A stretch of 64,000 bases of DNA from a virus. Each line of letters opens with the position of its first letter. Position 1 is the first letter of the stretch. The notes beneath the pieces are model-generated. The model was not told the origin of the DNA. It ran no database searches and saw nothing but the letters and a program-made list of their open reading frames with translations. This document shows, in pieces, positions 40,702 through 49,519 of the stretch. The stretch is taken from positions 1-64,000 of the IMG/VR virus record IMGVR_UViG_3300045049_000504; one strand, given 5' to 3'. The translations under genes were made by a program, and so were the position numbers.

Positions 40702-41412
40702 ATGGAAGACCTGCGCATCGATCTGCCGGGCGACGACGGGCGCGTGCGGTTCCGCTTCAAGAACGGCCAGTTCACGGTCGAGATCGCGGACGACGACCTC
40801 GGCAGGTCCGCCGAGGCGGTCTTGTTCGCGAGTGACGTCGACCTCGCGGTCGTCCGCGACTGGCTCGCGCGCGCCGCGGCCGAGGCGCCGAAGCCCGACC
40901 CGCTGAAGGTTTACCACTTCCGCGTCGGGCGCGGGTACGCTACCGTCGCCGCGAACGAGAAGACGCTCGTCGCCGGCGTCGCGCTCTGCGCCCCCGGGGA
41001 CGCGTTCTCGGCCGCCGAGGGCGAACGCATCGCCCGCAGCCGCGCCGACGACAACTGGGACTGGGGCGACCCGCAGTGGCAGCGGCTCCAGATCTCCGAC
41101 CTCCCCGCGCACGTCTCGCTCGGGGAGCGCGCGCGCCGCAACCTCGAGTTCATGATCGACGCCTGCGACGCGCCGGCGTGGGCGAAGGGCGCGGAGATCG
41201 CGCCGGTCGCGGAGACGCACGTCGGCGCCTGGCTCGACGGTGGCTGCGCGATGTGCGGCAAGGACTCGCGCGACCACAACAACTTCGCCTGCGACGAGTG
41301 TTCCAACGGCATCTATGGCGTCGGTTGGCGCGGGTTCAAGGCCAGGTTCAACGAGGCGGTCGAGGCTTGCAAGCGCTACGCCGCCGGCCGCGTCGCGAAG
41401 CCCGCCCGATGA
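40702..41412 (+). CDS. 236-aa zinc-binding protein, unknown
   Basis: N-terminal beta segment (VRFRFKNGQFTVEIADDDLG) and a metal site CAMCGKDSRDHNNFACDECSN near residue 180-200, then a basic helix. Lies between replication and HAD-like genes. No family recognised. Confidence 0.55.
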   Translation: MEDLRIDLPGDDGRVRFRFKNGQFTVEIADDDLGRSAEAVLFASDVDLAVVRDWLARAAAEAPKPDPLKVYHFRVGRGYATVAANEKTLVAGVALCAPGDAFSAAEGERIARSRADDNWDWGDPQWQRLQISDLPAHVSLGERARRNLEFMIDACDAPAWAKGAEIAPVAETHVGAWLDGGCAMCGKDSRDHNNFACDECSNGIYGVGWRGFKARFNEAVEACKRYAAGRVAKPAR

Positions 41413-41918
41413 TGCGCCCGGTCTTCCTCGACCTCGACGCCCTGGTCTCGGCCGGGCGCGTCGAGGTCGCCTGGCGCGAGGTCGTGCCGCAGCTCTCGCC
41501 GCAGGAGGCGATCGACGAGACCATCGCCTCGGTGGCGGCGACGTTCGAGCCCGCGGCCGTGGCGGCGCTCGACCGCGCGTGCCGGCGCGGCGGCGCGACC
41601 CACGTCGTCTTCGCGACCCGCTGGCGCGGCGCCTGGTCGACGATGGAGATGGCGCGCATGCTCGTGACGGCGGGCTTCCGCGCGACGAACCGGTTCTCCT
41701 CGACCCGCGCGCCGCTCGACGACGAGCCCGCGCACGCCGGCGTCCGCGCCTGGCTCGAGGAGTGGGCGGGTGAGGTCGACTCCTTCGCGCTCGTCGCGCC
41801 GCGCCCGCTCGCCGACGGCGACCCGCTCGCCCCGTTCGCCTGCGCCGGCGCGCGCGAGGTCGTGGACCTCGACGCCGCGCAGCGGGCGGTGGCGATCCTG
41901 ACCGGAGGTCTGTCGTGA
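41409..41918 (+). CDS. HAD-like phosphatase-type protein
   Basis: 169 residues; ATG overlaps the previous stop (a second ATG at 41412 is equally possible). Begins RPVFLDLDALVSAGRV, a HAD motif-I pattern (DLDAL), with HVVFATRWRG as motif II and GAREVVDLDAAQRAV late. Resembles compact phage HAD folds (polynucleotide phosphatase-like). The second aspartate of motif I is present; a phosphatase role is likely but not certain. Confidence 0.55.
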   Translation: MMRPVFLDLDALVSAGRVEVAWREVVPQLSPQEAIDETIASVAATFEPAAVAALDRACRRGGATHVVFATRWRGAWSTMEMARMLVTAGFRATNRFSSTRAPLDDEPAHAGVRAWLEEWAGEVDSFALVAPRPLADGDPLAPFACAGAREVVDLDAAQRAVAILTGGLS

Positions 41919-42403
41919 GGTTCGCGTTCGCGACCGCGCTGTTCTTGCTCCTGACGGGCTGCGAGCGCGAGGGTCCGCACCGCCACGAGCGCGCGCAGGT
42001 CGTCTCGCTCCCGTACGTGCCGGCGTCGCGCTCGTCGACGAGCGGCGTCGGCGTCGACCCGGAGAACGGGCACGTCGTCGTCGTGGGCGGCGAGTCGTCG
42101 TCGCCGGCCGTGTACGGGGTCGTGCTGCGCTGCCCGCACGGCAAGTTCGCGACGTCGGGCTCCGACGAGTGGCACGAGCGCCTGTGGAAGTCGCTGCGCG
42201 AGGACGAGTGGGTCGACGTCGAGTACGTCGAGATCCTCGACGACCGCGGCAAGGTCGTGCGCATGAAGACGACGGCCATCACGCCCGACCTCGAGGCGCG
42301 AGCGCCGTGCAGCTGGCACCCGAAGATCCCGTCGAAGCCGTCGCCCGACGACCTGCCCGACTACGGCTGGGCGCCCGAGGACTACTACGAGGCGTCGCTG
42401 TGA
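41915..42403 (+). CDS. lipoprotein, unknown
   Basis: 162 residues from GTG. Signal peptide MRFAFATALFLLLTGC with lipobox LLTGC; mature part is Ser/Val-rich then CPHGKFATSGSDEWHERLWKSLREDEWVDVEYVEILDD. The domain could be a small exported enzyme or adhesion protein. Why a lipoprotein sits inside a replication operon is unclear; superinfection immunity is one idea. Confidence 0.5.
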   Translation: MRFAFATALFLLLTGCEREGPHRHERAQVVSLPYVPASRSSTSGVGVDPENGHVVVVGGESSSPAVYGVVLRCPHGKFATSGSDEWHERLWKSLREDEWVDVEYVEILDDRGKVVRMKTTAITPDLEARAPCSWHPKIPSKPSPDDLPDYGWAPEDYYEASL

Positions 42404-42501
42404 CGTCCCTGCGCGCCTGGTTGCGCGACCTCAGCTACCTCGCCGCGGCGGTCGCCGGGTTCGCGCTCGGCGTCGTCGATCGGCTGCTCGGTCGCTCGTG
42501 A
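42400..42501 (+). CDS. 33-aa membrane peptide
   Basis: GTG in a GTGA overlap; SLRAWLRDLSYLAAAVAGFALGVVDRLLGRS has one membrane helix with basic ends. Overlaps the next start too. Confidence 0.45.
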   Translation: MTSLRAWLRDLSYLAAAVAGFALGVVDRLLGRS

Positions 42502-42683
42502 GCCGCCCCGTCCACGCCGGTGACCACAAGGCTCCGCACGAGCCGTGGTGCCGCGAGTGCGAGAACTACTACTGGCACGAGACCTGGTGCCAGACCGGCG
42601 CGGTGCCGCCGCTCGCCGACCACCACCGCTGCCCCAGCTGCGGGACGAGGGTGCCGTGCCCGTCGACTACGCCGCGCTCCTGA
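42498..42683 (+). CDS. zinc-finger miniprotein
   Basis: 61 residues from a GTG in the overlap. Two metal pairs: WCRECENYYWHETWCQ and HHRCPSCGTRVPC. Its end overlaps the start of the nuclease gene (GTG 42656) by 28 bases in another frame. Confidence 0.5.
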   Translation: MSRPVHAGDHKAPHEPWCRECENYYWHETWCQTGAVPPLADHHRCPSCGTRVPCPSTTPRS

Positions 42684-44623
42684 AGAAGCTCCCGCCGCCG
42701 AAGGCGGCCGCCCCCGACGCGGCGAAGCCGAGGCTCGAGCGCAAGTGGGGCAACGGCCCCGTCATCGGCCCGTGGGGCGACGGCGCGGCAGACGGCGAGC
42801 TGCGGTACGTCTCGCCGAGCCAGCTCGAGCGGTTCGACCCCGAGTCCGAGGGCGGCTGCATGCGCAAGTGGTGGTTTCGCTACCGCCTGCGCCTGCCCGA
42901 CAAGAAGACGAAGGCGAAGGACCTCGGCACGCAGGTCCACGCGCAGCTCGAGCACTACCTGAAGACCGGCGACGACGTCCTCGGCGACCTCGCCGCGGCG
43001 GGGCGGCGCTTCGTGCCGTCGCCCGGGAGCGACCTCCTCGTCGAGTCGGAGTACGGCGTGCCCGCGTGGCCCGGGCCGGTCGACGCGCCGGTCAGCTCGC
43101 CCGTGCGCGCGGCAGGCGTGCCGATCGTCATGAAGATCGACCTCATGCACGCGCGCGGCACGTTCCTCGACGACTCGGGCGCGCTCGTCGCCGACCCGCC
43201 GCGCACCGTCGAGGTCCGCGACTGGAAGACGACGAAGCAGATCGACGACCTCTACGACGACGACGGCAACCTGGTGCAGCGCGGCTACGCCAAGCGGGCC
43301 GAGGACCTCATCAAGACGTGGCAGATGCCCGCGTACGGCGCGCTCGCGCTAGCGACGGGCGGCCCCTGGTCCTACGTGCGGCTCTCGCACGGCTACTTCC
43401 AGACGTACAAGTCGCGCGCCGCCGCCCTAAGGTCGTCGCTGCACGCGGCCGACGAGATCCGCGCGAGGTGGGACGCGCCCGCCGAGCGCCTCGTGGAGAA
43501 GATGAAGGCGGTCGCGCGAGCGACCAGGGTCGAGGACGTCCCCGCGAACGCGCCGCGCGCCTGCCAGGCGTTCGGCGGTTGCCCGTACCAGAACCAGTGC
43601 CCGCGCGACAAGAAGGCCGTGCTGGCCGCCATGCTCGGAAAGAACAAGGAGAGGACCGCGATGAGCCTGAAGGCGCTGCTGAAGAACAAGAACGCCGCGC
43701 CCGCCGCCCCGGCGACGAAGCCGGCCGCGTCGGAGGTCGAGACCGAGAAGGCGAAGCTCCTCGCCGAGGAGCGCGCCGTCAAGCGGGGCGGCGGCATCGA
43801 GCCGCCGGACAAGCCCGCCCCCGACAAGATCGCCGAGCCGCACCCGACGATGTTGATCAAGGTCGAGGCCGAATGCGGGCACACGGTCCCGCTCGAGCAG
43901 ACGTCGAAGCTGCCGAACGGCGTCGTCAAGCACATCGGCTGCGACAAGAAGGTCGAGGCCGAGGCGCCGAAGCCCGCCCCCGAGGCAAAGGCCGAGCCCG
44001 CGAAGCCGGCGCCCGGCGACGACTGCCCGGTCGGCGGCACGCAGCAGAAGATGGACGCGTCGGCGAAGAAGTACGAGTGCGCCTGCGGCGCGACGCTGAA
44101 GGTCAAGAAGCCGTCGAAGATGCCCGACGGCGCGCACTACTCGATCGTGCCGGCGCACGAGGTGCCGGGCGACATCGCCGGGCCGCCTGCCGAGGAGAAG
44201 CCGGTCGTCGCGGAGCCCGCCAAGGTCGAGAAGGTCGTCGAGAAGGTAGCCGCCGCAGCCGCGCCAACGGACGACCACTACCACTACTGGAAGCCGGTCG
44301 CCGGCGTCGACTGCCAGCGGAAGACGGTCGACCTCTACCTCGACGCGGTCGAGGACGGCGTCGCGACCCAGCGGCTCGAGGCGTACGCCGAGAAGCTCTG
44401 CGCCGACCTGGCCGAGCAGTACGGCGCGGCCGACGTCCGCTGCGCGCCGTCGGACAGCCCGCTCGCGTTCGGCAAGTACAAGGGCGCGCTCGCCGCGGTC
44501 GTCCGCGCGCAGCCGCCGGCGCCCGGCGCGTACGTCGTCAGCGGCGCGTCGGAGCTGGGTATGATCGCGTTCGAGACGCTGTCGTCGATGAAGCTCGGAC
44601 GCGTCGTGCGGGGCGCCAAGTGA
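42656..44623 (+). CDS. PD-(D/E)XK Fe-S nuclease (Cas4/AddB-like) with long C-terminal extension
   Basis: 655 residues from GTG with GAGGG upstream. N-terminal nuclease: SPSQLERFDPESEGGCMRKWWF (first Cys), EVRDWKTTKQ (active Asp/Lys) and a three-Cys cluster CQAFGGCPYQNQC, the Cas4/AddB arrangement that holds an Fe-S cluster. From about 330 a Lys/Ala/Pro linker, two Cys-rich segments (VEAECGHTVPLEQ, DDCPVGGTQQKMD ... YECACGATLKV) and a final domain (DHYHYWKPVAGVDCQRKTVDLYLD). Probably a 5' exonuclease for recombination. Confidence 0.75.
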   Translation: MPVDYAALLKKLPPPKAAAPDAAKPRLERKWGNGPVIGPWGDGAADGELRYVSPSQLERFDPESEGGCMRKWWFRYRLRLPDKKTKAKDLGTQVHAQLEHYLKTGDDVLGDLAAAGRRFVPSPGSDLLVESEYGVPAWPGPVDAPVSSPVRAAGVPIVMKIDLMHARGTFLDDSGALVADPPRTVEVRDWKTTKQIDDLYDDDGNLVQRGYAKRAEDLIKTWQMPAYGALALATGGPWSYVRLSHGYFQTYKSRAAALRSSLHAADEIRARWDAPAERLVEKMKAVARATRVEDVPANAPRACQAFGGCPYQNQCPRDKKAVLAAMLGKNKERTAMSLKALLKNKNAAPAAPATKPAASEVETEKAKLLAEERAVKRGGGIEPPDKPAPDKIAEPHPTMLIKVEAECGHTVPLEQTSKLPNGVVKHIGCDKKVEAEAPKPAPEAKAEPAKPAPGDDCPVGGTQQKMDASAKKYECACGATLKVKKPSKMPDGAHYSIVPAHEVPGDIAGPPAEEKPVVAEPAKVEKVVEKVAAAAAPTDDHYHYWKPVAGVDCQRKTVDLYLDAVEDGVATQRLEAYAEKLCADLAEQYGAADVRCAPSDSPLAFGKYKGALAAVVRAQPPAPGAYVVSGASELGMIAFETLSSMKLGRVVRGAK

Positions 44624-45018
44624 GCGCCGCCGTCGACCCCGAGTCGGAGCTGCGCCGGGCGATGAAGATCGCCGAGGCGGGCGGGCTCACCATCGTGCGC
44701 GAGGAGTTCGGCGTCGACATCGCCGAGTACAGCGGCGCGCCGCGCTTCGGCCGCGACAAGCGCTGCTGCGCGTTCGGCGCGCTGCTGCTCTCGTCGGTCT
44801 GCGAGGTCGAGCGCCGCCCGGACGGCTTGCGCCCCGACGCCGAGGCCGCGTCGCGCGCGCTCGCCAAAGAGAAGTTCGGCTGGACCGACGCGCAGTTCAA
44901 CGCGTTCCTCGGCGGGTTCGACGACGGCGACGCCGACGGCGTGGACGGCTCTCCGTCGGAGATTGGCCGCAAGCTCTCGCTCGAGTTCGTCGGGCCGTTC
45001 GCGGAGGTGGACGCGTGA
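44620..45018 (+). CDS. 132-aa protein, unknown
   Basis: GTG in a GTGA overlap. Residues include SRFGRDKRCCAFGALLLSS and a helical end (GWTDAQFNAFLGGFDDGDADGVDG). No family recognised; acidic, soluble. Confidence 0.5.
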   Translation: MSAAVDPESELRRAMKIAEAGGLTIVREEFGVDIAEYSGAPRFGRDKRCCAFGALLLSSVCEVERRPDGLRPDAEAASRALAKEKFGWTDAQFNAFLGGFDDGDADGVDGSPSEIGRKLSLEFVGPFAEVDA

Positions 45019-45263
45019 GCGAGACCCGCCCGCTGAAGTTTGCCTCCGTCGAGGAGGCCGAACTCGTCCTGCGCCCGTACCTCATCAAGGACCGCCTGGC
45101 GGCGATGCGCGCGCTGGGCTTCGACCTCTACGCGTACACGCGCCAGGAGGTCGCCGACTTCATCGGCGCGAGCCGCGAGCGCGTGACCCGCGAGATGCTG
45201 CGCGCCCGCCGCGACGCGAACGAGGCCAAGGCCGACGGCGGCTGCGTCGGAGGTGTCGAGTGA
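45015..45263 (+). CDS. small HTH-like protein
   Basis: 82 residues from GTG. The segment YTRQEVADFIGASRERVTREMLRARRD is a helix-turn-helix pattern (helix, SxE turn, recognition helix). Possibly a regulator or DNA-binding accessory of the exonuclease that follows with a GTGA overlap. Confidence 0.5.
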   Translation: MSETRPLKFASVEEAELVLRPYLIKDRLAAMRALGFDLYAYTRQEVADFIGASRERVTREMLRARRDANEAKADGGCVGGVE

Positions 45264-45937
45264 ACACGCTCGATCCCAAGACCCGGTTCCTGTGGCTCGA
45301 CGTCGAGACCACCGGGCTCGACCCGTCGGAGGACCTCCTGCTCGAGGTCGCCTGGTGGCCGTCGCGCTCGTCCGACCCGTTCGACCTCGACCCGTGCGGC
45401 GCGCGCTCCGTCGTCCTCGGGCACGACGGCGCGGACCTCGGCAAGAAGCTCAGCCCCGTCACCTGGGACATGCACTGCAAGAACGGGCTCCTCCCCGAGG
45501 TCGTCCGGTCGAAGGTCGACCGCGCCGAGCTGCGCAACCGGCTCCTGACCGAGGTCATGGGCGCGGTCATGCATTTCGGCAACCTCTCCGACAACCTCTC
45601 CGACGGGTGGAAGCCGTCTGAGACGTGGCACCTGGCCGGCAACTCGGTCCACTTCGACCGCGCCTTCCTCGACTGCAACGCCGGCGCGTTCGCTCGCCGG
45701 CTCTCGCACCGCGTCCTCGACGTCTCGGCCGTGGCGCTGCTGGCGCGCTCGGTCGGGATGCCGATCGACCGGCGCGTGCCGGCGCACCGCGCGCTCGACG
45801 ACGTGAAGTCGTCGATCCTGCAGCTGCTCGCGTGCCGGCGCTTCTTTAACGACGTCTACGACATCAAGTACACCTTCGTGGCGCACGACCTCGAGTTCGA
45901 GAAGATGGTCCGCGCCGCACCCGCCAACGTCGGTTAG
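45260..45937 (+). CDS. DEDDh 3'-5' exonuclease (oligoribonuclease-like)
   Basis: 225 residues. Motif I LWLDVETTGLDP, motif II AGNSVHFDRAFL, motif III HRALDDVKSSI match oligoribonuclease/DnaQ-like DEDDh enzymes. Probably degrades short RNA or DNA during replication. The family is usually about 180 residues, so a short middle insert is present. Confidence 0.8.
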   Translation: MNTLDPKTRFLWLDVETTGLDPSEDLLLEVAWWPSRSSDPFDLDPCGARSVVLGHDGADLGKKLSPVTWDMHCKNGLLPEVVRSKVDRAELRNRLLTEVMGAVMHFGNLSDNLSDGWKPSETWHLAGNSVHFDRAFLDCNAGAFARRLSHRVLDVSAVALLARSVGMPIDRRVPAHRALDDVKSSILQLLACRRFFNDVYDIKYTFVAHDLEFEKMVRAAPANVG

Positions 45938-45956
45938 GTTGGCGCGCCCCGAACTC

Positions 45957-47780
45957 ATGACCCGCGCCGCGGTGCGGGGGAGCGAGGACCTCGACCGCGT
46001 CCTCGCCCTCCCGCGCCGCGAGCCCGTCGAGGCCGGCTCGGCGCGCGCCCGCGCGCTCGTCGAGCTGGTCACGGCGCGGTTGCGGCGCCCGGACCGCCCG
46101 CCGGGGGCGGCGTGCGGGTGCCGCGCGCTCGGGCGCAAGCGCTGCGTCGAGGAGCTGCTCTTCGAGCAGGCGTGGGCGCTCTACGAGGCGCCGCTCGCGG
46201 GCGGACTCCTCGCGCCCATCGGGGTCGGCGGCGGAAAGACGATCCTGAACCTTCTCATGGCGATGGTCATGCCCGACTGCCGGACGGCGGCGCTGTTCGT
46301 GCCGCCGGGGCTCGTCAGCCAGCTCCGCGACGAGTACCTGGCCGTGCGCGAGCATTTCCGCGTGCCGTCGATCGTCTTCCCCGACGGGTCGGGGTACTAC
46401 GTGGCCGGCGCGCCCGTCGTCCACGTCATCCCGTACTCGAAGTTCTCGCGCAAGGAGGCGACGGACAAGCTCGAGAAGCTCAAGCCCGACCTCTGCCTCG
46501 CCGACGAGGCGCACAACTTCAAGAACCCGGCGTCGATCCGCACGGGGCGGTTCTTGCGGTTCTTCGCGGAGCACCCCGACACGCGGCTGTGCGCCTGGTC
46601 GGGCTCGATCACGTCGAAGAGCATCAAGGACTTCGCGCACATCGTCGCGCTCGCGCTCGGCGACGGCAGCCCGCTCCCGCTCGACCCGGACCTGTGGGAC
46701 TCGTGGGCGGCGGCGATCGACCCCAGCGACTGGCCGGCACCGCTCGGCGCGCTGCGGGCGTTCCTCGACCTCTACCAGGTCAAGTCGATCTGGGAGGCGC
46801 TGCGGCTGCACATCACGCGCACCCGCGGCGTGGTGACGACGACGTCGGCGGGCTCGTGCCCGGCGAGCATCTACCTGCGCGAGCGGGAGTGCGCACCGAT
46901 GCCGCGGCGCCTGCGCGAGATGATCGACGACGTCAAGACCTCGTGGACGCGCCCCGACGGGGAGGAGTTCGTCGAGGCGCTCGAGGTCGCGTCGTGCGTC
47001 GAGCAGCTCGCCAGCGGGTTCTACTACCGGTGGCGGTTCCCGACGCGCCCACCACTCGAGCTGGTCGAGGAGTGGTACGCGGCCAGGAAGGCGTGGAAGC
47101 GCGAACTGCGCGACGAGCTTCGCGACCCGCGCCCGCACCTCGACTCGCCCGAGCTGCTCAAGAACGCGGCCGAGCGGCACGAGCGCGGTTACGTCGGCGA
47201 GCTTCCGACGTGGCAGTCCGAGACGTGGGCGCGCTGGCGGGACGTCAAGGACCGCGTGCCGCACGAGACCGAATGCGTGTGGGTCGACGACTACCTGGTC
47301 AAGGACGCCGCCGACTGGGCGCGCGCGCACCGCGGGATCGTCTGGTACGAGTACTCGGCCTTCGGCCCGGCGGTGGCGAGGCTGGCCGGGGTGCCGCTGT
47401 ACGTCGGCGGCGAGAAGTCGGCGGCCGAGCTTCGCGCCGAGAAGGGGAAGCGGTCGTGCGTGATCACGTGGGTGAGCCGCGGCACGGGCTGGAACGGCCT
47501 GCAGCACATCTACGACGAGCAGCTGGTGGCGAACCCGCCGTCGGACGGCGGACTGTGGGAGCAGCTCCTCGGGCGCACGCACCGGCTCGGGCAGGATTCC
47601 GACGAGGTGGTGGCGCACTGCTACCGCCACGCGCCCGAGTTCCGCGACCCGCTCGACCGCGCGCTCGTCCTCGCCAAGTACATCGAGGGGATCAGCGGCA
47701 ACAAGCAGAAGCTGCTGGCGGCGAACGTGGAGTGGGACCTGAAGAAGAGCGTGGCGAGGTTGCTGGGCGACGGGCGGTGA
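45957..47780 (+). CDS. SNF2-like helicase/ATPase
   Basis: 607 residues from ATG; a TTG start 18 bases earlier would add six. Motif I IGVGGGKT, motif II CLADEAHNFKN (DEAH), TSKS-like motif III region, and motif VI QLLGRTHRLGQDS as in SNF2-type SF2 proteins. The residue pattern matches phage SNF2-like helicases that remodel DNA. Acts in replication or recombination. Confidence 0.8.
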   Translation: MTRAAVRGSEDLDRVLALPRREPVEAGSARARALVELVTARLRRPDRPPGAACGCRALGRKRCVEELLFEQAWALYEAPLAGGLLAPIGVGGGKTILNLLMAMVMPDCRTAALFVPPGLVSQLRDEYLAVREHFRVPSIVFPDGSGYYVAGAPVVHVIPYSKFSRKEATDKLEKLKPDLCLADEAHNFKNPASIRTGRFLRFFAEHPDTRLCAWSGSITSKSIKDFAHIVALALGDGSPLPLDPDLWDSWAAAIDPSDWPAPLGALRAFLDLYQVKSIWEALRLHITRTRGVVTTTSAGSCPASIYLRERECAPMPRRLREMIDDVKTSWTRPDGEEFVEALEVASCVEQLASGFYYRWRFPTRPPLELVEEWYAARKAWKRELRDELRDPRPHLDSPELLKNAAERHERGYVGELPTWQSETWARWRDVKDRVPHETECVWVDDYLVKDAADWARAHRGIVWYEYSAFGPAVARLAGVPLYVGGEKSAAELRAEKGKRSCVITWVSRGTGWNGLQHIYDEQLVANPPSDGGLWEQLLGRTHRLGQDSDEVVAHCYRHAPEFRDPLDRALVLAKYIEGISGNKQKLLAANVEWDLKKSVARLLGDGR

Positions 47781-47888
47781 AAAATAAATTCGGCCTCAGG
47801 CGAAGCGGCGCTCGAGTTGGGCGCTAGCTTAGCACTCAAGCGCGGCCGCTCACGGGCGGCCCCATCGGGTAAACGGGAACGGTTCGGG

Positions 47889-48464
47889 ATGGCTCTCAAG
47901 GCGAGCGTGGCGAAGAAGATCGCGGACGCGAAGGCGGCGGGCGGCGGCAACCGGTTGTGCGACAAGAAGGGCGACTACGTTCTGGCGGTCCGTCGCATCC
48001 TCATCAACGACGGGCACAAGGGGCTCATGTTCATCCCCGAGATGCGGGTGATGAAGTCGACCGCCCACGACGGCGCGGCAGCTCCCTGGCCGGAGGGCTC
48101 GAACGTCAGCTGCGCGTGGCCCCTCAACAAGGGCGGCGACGCGGGCTCGGCGGCGCTCGGCAACATCAAGGAGTTCTGCGCGGCGACGTTCGGCCTCAAC
48201 CTCGACGGCATGACCGAAGAGCAGGTCCTCGAGGAGGTCGGGCCGTACGTCGGTGAGAAGGGCGACCCCGACTCGGAGGCCGCGCGCGGCGTCATCCTCC
48301 TCGCGAGCACCTACGACAAGAAGATCGAGCGCGGCGGCAACGCGGGCAAGGTGGGGACGTTCGCCCACTTCACCCACATCAGCGAGGAAGACGGCAACTC
48401 CGCCGAGGCCATCGAGGAGCGCAAGGCGCTGATCGACGCCTCGGAGAAGGGCGCCGGCAAGTAG
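47889..48464 (+). CDS. candidate ssDNA-binding protein (DUF669-like)
   Basis: 191 residues. A basic first helix (LKASVAKKIADAKAAGG), then KKGDYVLAVRRILINDGHKGLMFIPEMRVMKSTA and NVSCAWPLNKGGDAGSAALGNIKEFCAATFG, a beta-barrel plus helix plan like phage DUF669 ssDNA-binding proteins placed between helicase and polymerase genes. No OB signature can be proved by eye. Confidence 0.45.
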   Translation: MALKASVAKKIADAKAAGGGNRLCDKKGDYVLAVRRILINDGHKGLMFIPEMRVMKSTAHDGAAAPWPEGSNVSCAWPLNKGGDAGSAALGNIKEFCAATFGLNLDGMTEEQVLEEVGPYVGEKGDPDSEAARGVILLASTYDKKIERGGNAGKVGTFAHFTHISEEDGNSAEAIEERKALIDASEKGAGK

Positions 48465-48896
48465 CCGTAGTCGACCCGGCCCGCGCGTCGCGGCCTGGCT
48501 CACACCAGGCTCGGCGCGCGGGGCCTGCGGTGCGACGATTCGCCGCACCCTCGGTCCGCGCGTCGCGGCCTGGCTCACACCAGGCTCGAGCCGCGCGGCT
48601 CTTGCGGTGTGACAATTCGCCGCACCCTGCCACCAGGCTTCGCCAGGTCGAGCAGCCTGGTTCGCAGCAGGTCGAGACCTGGTGAGAAGCAAGAGCGACA
48701 ATTTTGACAGGTCAGACTGCCAATTTTGGGCGCGTAGGCGACGGTAGGCGCCTGTAGTTAGCGAGCGAGATCAGCGCGTTGCGCGGTCGGATAGCGAGCG
48801 TGCACCGCTGGCACGCATTGTGCATAGCGTGCAACTCGCGTGTTGACCATTACACGCGTTTCGCAGCAAAACAGCGTTTGCGAGGAGAGCGTAGAC
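48465..48896. other. 432-base noncoding region
   Basis: No convincing gene. Besides the 75-base repeats it has more CCAGG/CCTGG stems (48632-48680) and two inverted repeats near 48798-48840 (GCGTGC accgctg GCACGC and a TTGTGCA ... TGCAAC pair) before a TTGACC. It looks like an operator and RNA-structure zone in front of the 48897 gene. Confidence 0.5.
48481..48630. repeat. two 75-base tandem repeats
   Basis: CCGCGCGTCGCGGCCTGGCT starts at 48481 and again at 48556; both copies also contain CACACCAGGCTC and end GCCGCACCCT. Copies differ mainly in their middle. Each contains a CCTGG-CTCACA-CCAGG hairpin. Confidence 0.75.
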
Positions 48897-49340
48897 ATGC
48901 GTGAGACGGAAAAGACGGGTCTTCAACCTACGGACGTTTCACCCACAAAGCGCCGGGTGGTCGGGTCGGTCGCGGCGACCCACCGCGGCCGGGCCGTGAC
49001 GCGCGGCGGGCGCTGGGTGCCGGGCCTCCCCGTCGTGGACGGACGCGAGGTCCGCGCCGACCAGTGCCTCCACGACTGGCGCCCGGTGCCGGGCAAGGAG
49101 CGCGGGACCGAGGCGTGCTCGCAGTGCCCGGCCACGTGCCGCCGCGGCGAGGACGACAAGATCGAGTCGTACTCGGCGGGGCTCGCCGCCCCCGAGCGCC
49201 CGGCGCGCGAGTGGCGCCAGGCGGCCAAAGCCGAGCGGCTCATGGCGCAGCAGTTCGCGTCGGGGGTCGGGCCGCGCAAGCTTGCCGACGACGAGATCGT
49301 CGCCGGCATGCGGACCGTCGGGATCGAGGTGGGCTCGTGA
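48897..49340 (+). CDS. 147-aa zinc-binding protein
   Basis: ATG with GAGGAG upstream; a GTG 57 bases earlier is possible but lacks one. Contains CLHDWRPV ... CSQCPATCRRGE (Cys4-type) and an Arg-rich helix end. First gene after the noncoding repeat zone. Function unknown. Confidence 0.55.
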   Translation: MRETEKTGLQPTDVSPTKRRVVGSVAATHRGRAVTRGGRWVPGLPVVDGREVRADQCLHDWRPVPGKERGTEACSQCPATCRRGEDDKIESYSAGLAAPERPAREWRQAAKAERLMAQQFASGVGPRKLADDEIVAGMRTVGIEVGS

Positions 49341-49519
49341 GCGGCCCGCGCAAGCCCCAGGCGCCGAAGAAGGTCGCGGCCGATTACAGCGCGCTCGAGT
49401 TGCGGCTCATCGCCGACTACCTCATGAAGCGTGAGCGCGAGAAGCCGTTCAAGGCCAAGTCCGGGCTGGGCGGTCGGCGCCGCCGCGCGCGCCGTCGCGC
49501 CAAGGCGGTGCGCTCGTGA
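49337..49519 (+). CDS. 60-aa basic protein
   Basis: GTG in overlap; helix DYSALELRLIADYLMKREREK followed by a Gly/Arg-rich tail (GLGGRRRRARRRAKAVRS). Probably binds nucleic acid. Overlaps the next start. Confidence 0.5.
   Translation: MSGPRKPQAPKKVAADYSALELRLIADYLMKREREKPFKAKSGLGGRRRRARRRAKAVRS

Noticed and set aside
48481-48630. CRISPR array
   Set aside because: Only two 75-base near-identical units without unique spacers of constant size.
47850-48701. Minus-strand frame across the 75-base repeats
   Set aside because: Its repeated WCEPGRDAR/EPGVSQAATRG peptides simply reflect the DNA repeats; no start signal.
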